Shown here one piece after another: positions 60,849 to 64,000 of a DNA stretch of 64,000 nucleotides. The notes beneath the pieces are model-generated. The model was not told where the DNA came from, ran no database searches, and saw only the letters and a program-made list of their open reading frames with translations. The position numbers and the translations under genes were made by a program. The stretch covers positions 242,604,323 to 242,668,322 of the forward strand of contig JBAIZL010000005.1 in assembly GCA_036971475.1 (NCBI GenBank), read 5' to 3'. This stretch comes from Prosapia bicincta. Lineage: Eukaryota > Arthropoda > Insecta > Hemiptera > Cercopidae. The stretch's first letter is position 1; each line of letters starts with the position of its first letter.

Positions 60849-63059
60849 TTTCCCTTCAAGAGAGACCAGTATAAAGGTATGTCCAGTTTTCTCTATACAT
60901 TCCATCCACTTTACATTATCTCCTTCTTAAAACGGAATGTAATAGTTAGCACTTCTTTCTGAGGACGATAGAGAAAGCTCGACTTCAGTTATAGCTGGTT
61001 ACTCATAAACTGGTGCGCGATTGATATATAGTAAACCTGTACTAGTCCAATTCAAAAACATTGTTTTTTGTAGTTGCGTTTTGCATCAAAGGCCACCACT
61101 AAGAAATTTCAGGCATTGCGGACGTTTAAAAACTGCTATTTTCAAACTTTTAAATGCATGATCTGGTTAACAGGACAATTTATATCAAATAATATTGATA
61201 GCAGCCTTTGTCAATTATACATTTTTGTATTATAGATATTATACCTCATAATTTAATGTTTGTGGAAATGTCTTTTGTTTCCTCTACCCTTCCCCTCACT
61301 TACGCCGGCCCTTCGAGTTCACGCAACAACTTACGTTTGACCAGCTATAACGTGACCCAGTACGCTTGATGCATGATCCTTAATATGTCCTTTACCAAAG
61401 AATTTCGTACCCCGTCTTTATTCCTAGCTCTATTCACCCCCCTGTCCTATCCTTGTAGGCTTTAATTCTATTCTTCTCAAAACTAGAAAAATTCCTAGTA
61501 AATCTATTCTTATTAAAAAAAGAAGAAATATCCTATTTTGTTGTTTATTCTGATAGTTTATTTAACTTTTTAATGATTTATTTACTTGACTAAAGCCACT
61601 ATCGTAGTGAAACGTTACAGAAACACTTTTCACACTCGTTCGGTGCATAGTGCGTGACCACGATACCCAAACTAGAAGGCTTGATCTTTATAGCCATGTG
61701 TCAATGTGCTCCAGCCGACAAGTGAGGTTTGTGCTACGCAGCAATGAACATATCACGCTTCTAGAGGGGTATGGGTTAGCAAGTAGGTTAACAGACGCCC
61801 AACAATCCAGCAAGTTAAACGTTTTAATCAGGGTTTTGTAGAAAAATAATGGCAACGGATAAATAGCTCTTTATAACACCAACAGACAGTAGGGGCGCGC
61901 CTTTGCACACCCTATATCCTCCTACAGGGATTTATTGCCCTACCTTATTCCTACAAACTCCTTATCCTTCGTAGGCAATAATGCTCATAATGGACGATTG
62001 CCTCAAAACTTCAAAAGCTCATCTTAATAACTGGTTCTTAAAACCATCGTATAAAGGCAATAAATAGGTATAAACATATAATAGACAAGGTAGCAGAATG
62101 GAGCGTAATCGCTAAAGAAAAATCTTCCTTATCGCTAGATGTCGTGCATTAAGCTTGCGAGAACAGATTCCTCTAATCTCTGATATATTTTTCTTTGGCT
62201 GTTTCATTAAGAACCATTACACTCATTTGCATTTCTAGTTCACATTAAATTTATACTACTAATTTTGTTACAACAGGTGAGATGTTACAAATATCACGAC
62301 AGTTAAGGAATTTGGGAGCCTCCAGATTACTTTTTATAGGTAATCAATTACCTTTTTTTATATAATTTTCCATTGAGTATTTGTCCACTTATTTTTATTT
62401 AAAATAGATTGAGAAAACAAAAACACTTCATTCCTTAAACTCACTCCGTGCAATAACTTGGTAATGTCTATAAAGTTAGGGGGTTGTTGACACCCCTGTT
62501 TAGTGGGGGGATGATCAATGTAGTTTCCTCGCTAAAGTTTGAGCAAATCGGTGCCATAAATACACGACTTGATATATTACGTCTATTTATTCCGTGCGTT
62601 TTATGTGACATCGTCTTCCCTTTTATTTTTGTCTGTATGACGGAGATCAATAGAGTTTATGAATTGTTTTATGATTTCTTCAAAATGGGAGTCATTTCCT
62701 AGACCGTTACTCAAAAACTTGCATTGATTTCTAAAAACATAACGTAAATTTAAGGGTTTGAGATAGTAAACAATTTTTTGTAGTGTGGTGTGTGTTTGTA
62801 TGTAGACGCGTGAGTTTAGAGATTGTTCAACAAGAAGACTCAAGCCAATATAAATTATAAAAAAACAAATCATACACAACCTAGGTCAAGTTGAATCCCT
62901 AATGGTCTAGGAGGTAAAATTAGTATATGGGTTTTGTCTTGAGAAAATATCATTTCTGGGAGATAGATAAAAAACTCTTCCAGTTTTAGGAACTTAAAGA
63001 AGTAGCATAAAGAGCTTATCAAGTTCCGAAACATGGAAAATGGGTAAGAGTCCTATGAG
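60849..63059. other. anonymous DNA
   Basis: No gene recognised. At ~61578-61612, cttgactaaagccactatcg then tagtgaaacgttacag has a hairpin followed by GAAACGTT, faintly like the ribozyme motifs but with no proper core. Confidence 0.35.
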
Positions 63060-63612
63060 AATGTAAACTGTTACGTCATAAGTGTGTGCAGGTACATTTT
63101 TACGTCATAAGTATGTGGAGGTAAATTGTTACGTATGTGGAAAATAATTGTTAGGTCATAAGAATGGGGAGATAAATTGTTACGTCACAAGTATGTGAAG
63201 GTAAATTGTTACGTCATTCGCCTCTGGAGGTAAAGTCCTACGAGTTAAGTATGAGGAGCTCAATTGTTACGTCATAAGCATGTGAAAGTTAATTGTCTTG
63301 TCGTAGTATGTGGAGGTACATTATTACAGCATACGTATGGGGAGGTAAATTGCACGTCATAAGAATGTGTTAGTAAATTATTACGTCATAGGTATGTGGT
63401 GTTAAATTGTTACGTCATAAGTATGAGGGGTCTGTTTTACGTCATAAGTATATGCAAGTTAATTGTTATGTCATAAGCATGGGGAGGTAAATTATGAATT
63501 CATAAGTATATGGAAATAAATTGTTACGTCATAAGTATTACGAGGTCAATTGTTACGTCGTAAGAATGTGTTAGTAAATTATTACGTCATAAGTATGTCG
63601 AGGTAAATTATT
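63060..63612. repeat. ~29-bp minisatellite with TTACGTCAT
   Basis: About 19 diverged units of the form taaattgttacgtcataag plus tatgtggagg. Most units retain ttacgtcat. Confidence 0.93.
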
Positions 63613-64000
63613 GTTAAAAGCTTAGGAAATAATAATAATTAATATTGTAGAACTGTAATTTTTTACTTTTAGGGTACAGATGTTTTAATAAATACTTGCA
63701 TAAACACAGTCTTTTAAAATACACTACACAATTGTAAAGTGGCAGATAAGGTACAAGAACAATTCTACTTTGAGTGATTAAGCGATATACTCCGTTTAAA
63801 AGTTACTATAATGTTGAAGAATGCAGCCGATATTGTAAAGCTTTTTTAGGTTCACTGAGAAATAATTGAAAAAGTTCCCAAACATATTTGTATAAAAGCT
63901 TATTTCATATCACCGAAATATTATTAAATGAAAAATTAATTAATCTCAGAAAAATGTCAATAACAGATTTACATGAAAAGTTTATTATTCATTAAAGAAA
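63613..64000. other. anonymous AT-rich DNA
   Basis: No feature recognised up to the window end. Confidence 0.4.

Noticed and set aside
61578..61612. Further ribozyme motif
   Set aside because: Hairpin plus GAAACGTT only; the CTGANGA core and helix I are absent.

Overview
This is a eukaryotic, almost certainly arthropod (most likely insect), AT-rich and repeat-dense intergenic window. I recognise no host protein-coding gene. The recognisable coding sequence comes from transposable elements: one Ty3/gypsy element of the 17.6/297 (errantivirus-like) type, several Penelope-like element (PLE) fragments with RT or GIY-YIG domains, two hAT elements, a mariner/Tc1-like transposase fragment, a Jockey-like LINE remnant and a deleted LTR element. 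The insect suggestion rests on LTRs with AGT...ACT ends, a tRNA-Ser-type primer site, TATA target duplications and the mixture of families. The order cannot be told from sequence alone.

Layout. 1-5.7 kb: minisatellites (48/49 bp, 46 bp, 165 bp) in anonymous DNA. 7-7.9 kb: LINE remnant cut by (CA)n. 10.5-11.3 kb: 22-bp minisatellite. 12-13.2 kb: PLE GIY-YIG tail, then six 92-bp repeats and a ribozyme-like end. 15.4-16.4 kb: hAT remnant. 16.6-17.4 kb: inverted pair of ribozyme modules with a solo gypsy LTR between them. 21.6-25 kb: (TA)n tracts with PLE-tail palindromes and a deleted LTR element. 25.3-28.7 kb: satellite of 27 x ~128 bp with higher-order structure. 29.7-34.2 kb: PLE cluster, including an RT/GIY-YIG copy inside a long palindrome. 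34.6-35.6 kb: ~51-bp minisatellites. 37.7-41 kb: more ribozyme modules and a reverse-strand PLE tail. 43.3-43.7 kb: mariner-like fragment. 45.5-52.8 kb: complete gypsy element. 53-64 kb: mostly anonymous, with large CA/GT tracts and a terminal ~29-bp minisatellite.

Main result. At least three sequence families of hammerhead-ribozyme-like motifs occur, two next to PLE GIY-YIG coding ends and most beside (TA)n. All share the order helix I / CUGANGA+U / helix II / GAAA / short palindromic helix III / NUH / helix I. The sequences of helices I, II and III differ between families while pairing is kept. They mostly occur as head-to-head inverted pairs, in states from intact to collapsed.

The gypsy element looks young: its two 293-bp LTRs are identical by eye, it has TATA target duplications, a U UUU UUA -1 frameshift heptamer near the end of gag, and an otherwise open pol. 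A 796-bp hAT element with a perfect 8-bp duplication has since split pol between the protease and reverse transcriptase. All coordinates and structures were read by eye; nothing was folded, aligned or searched by software.
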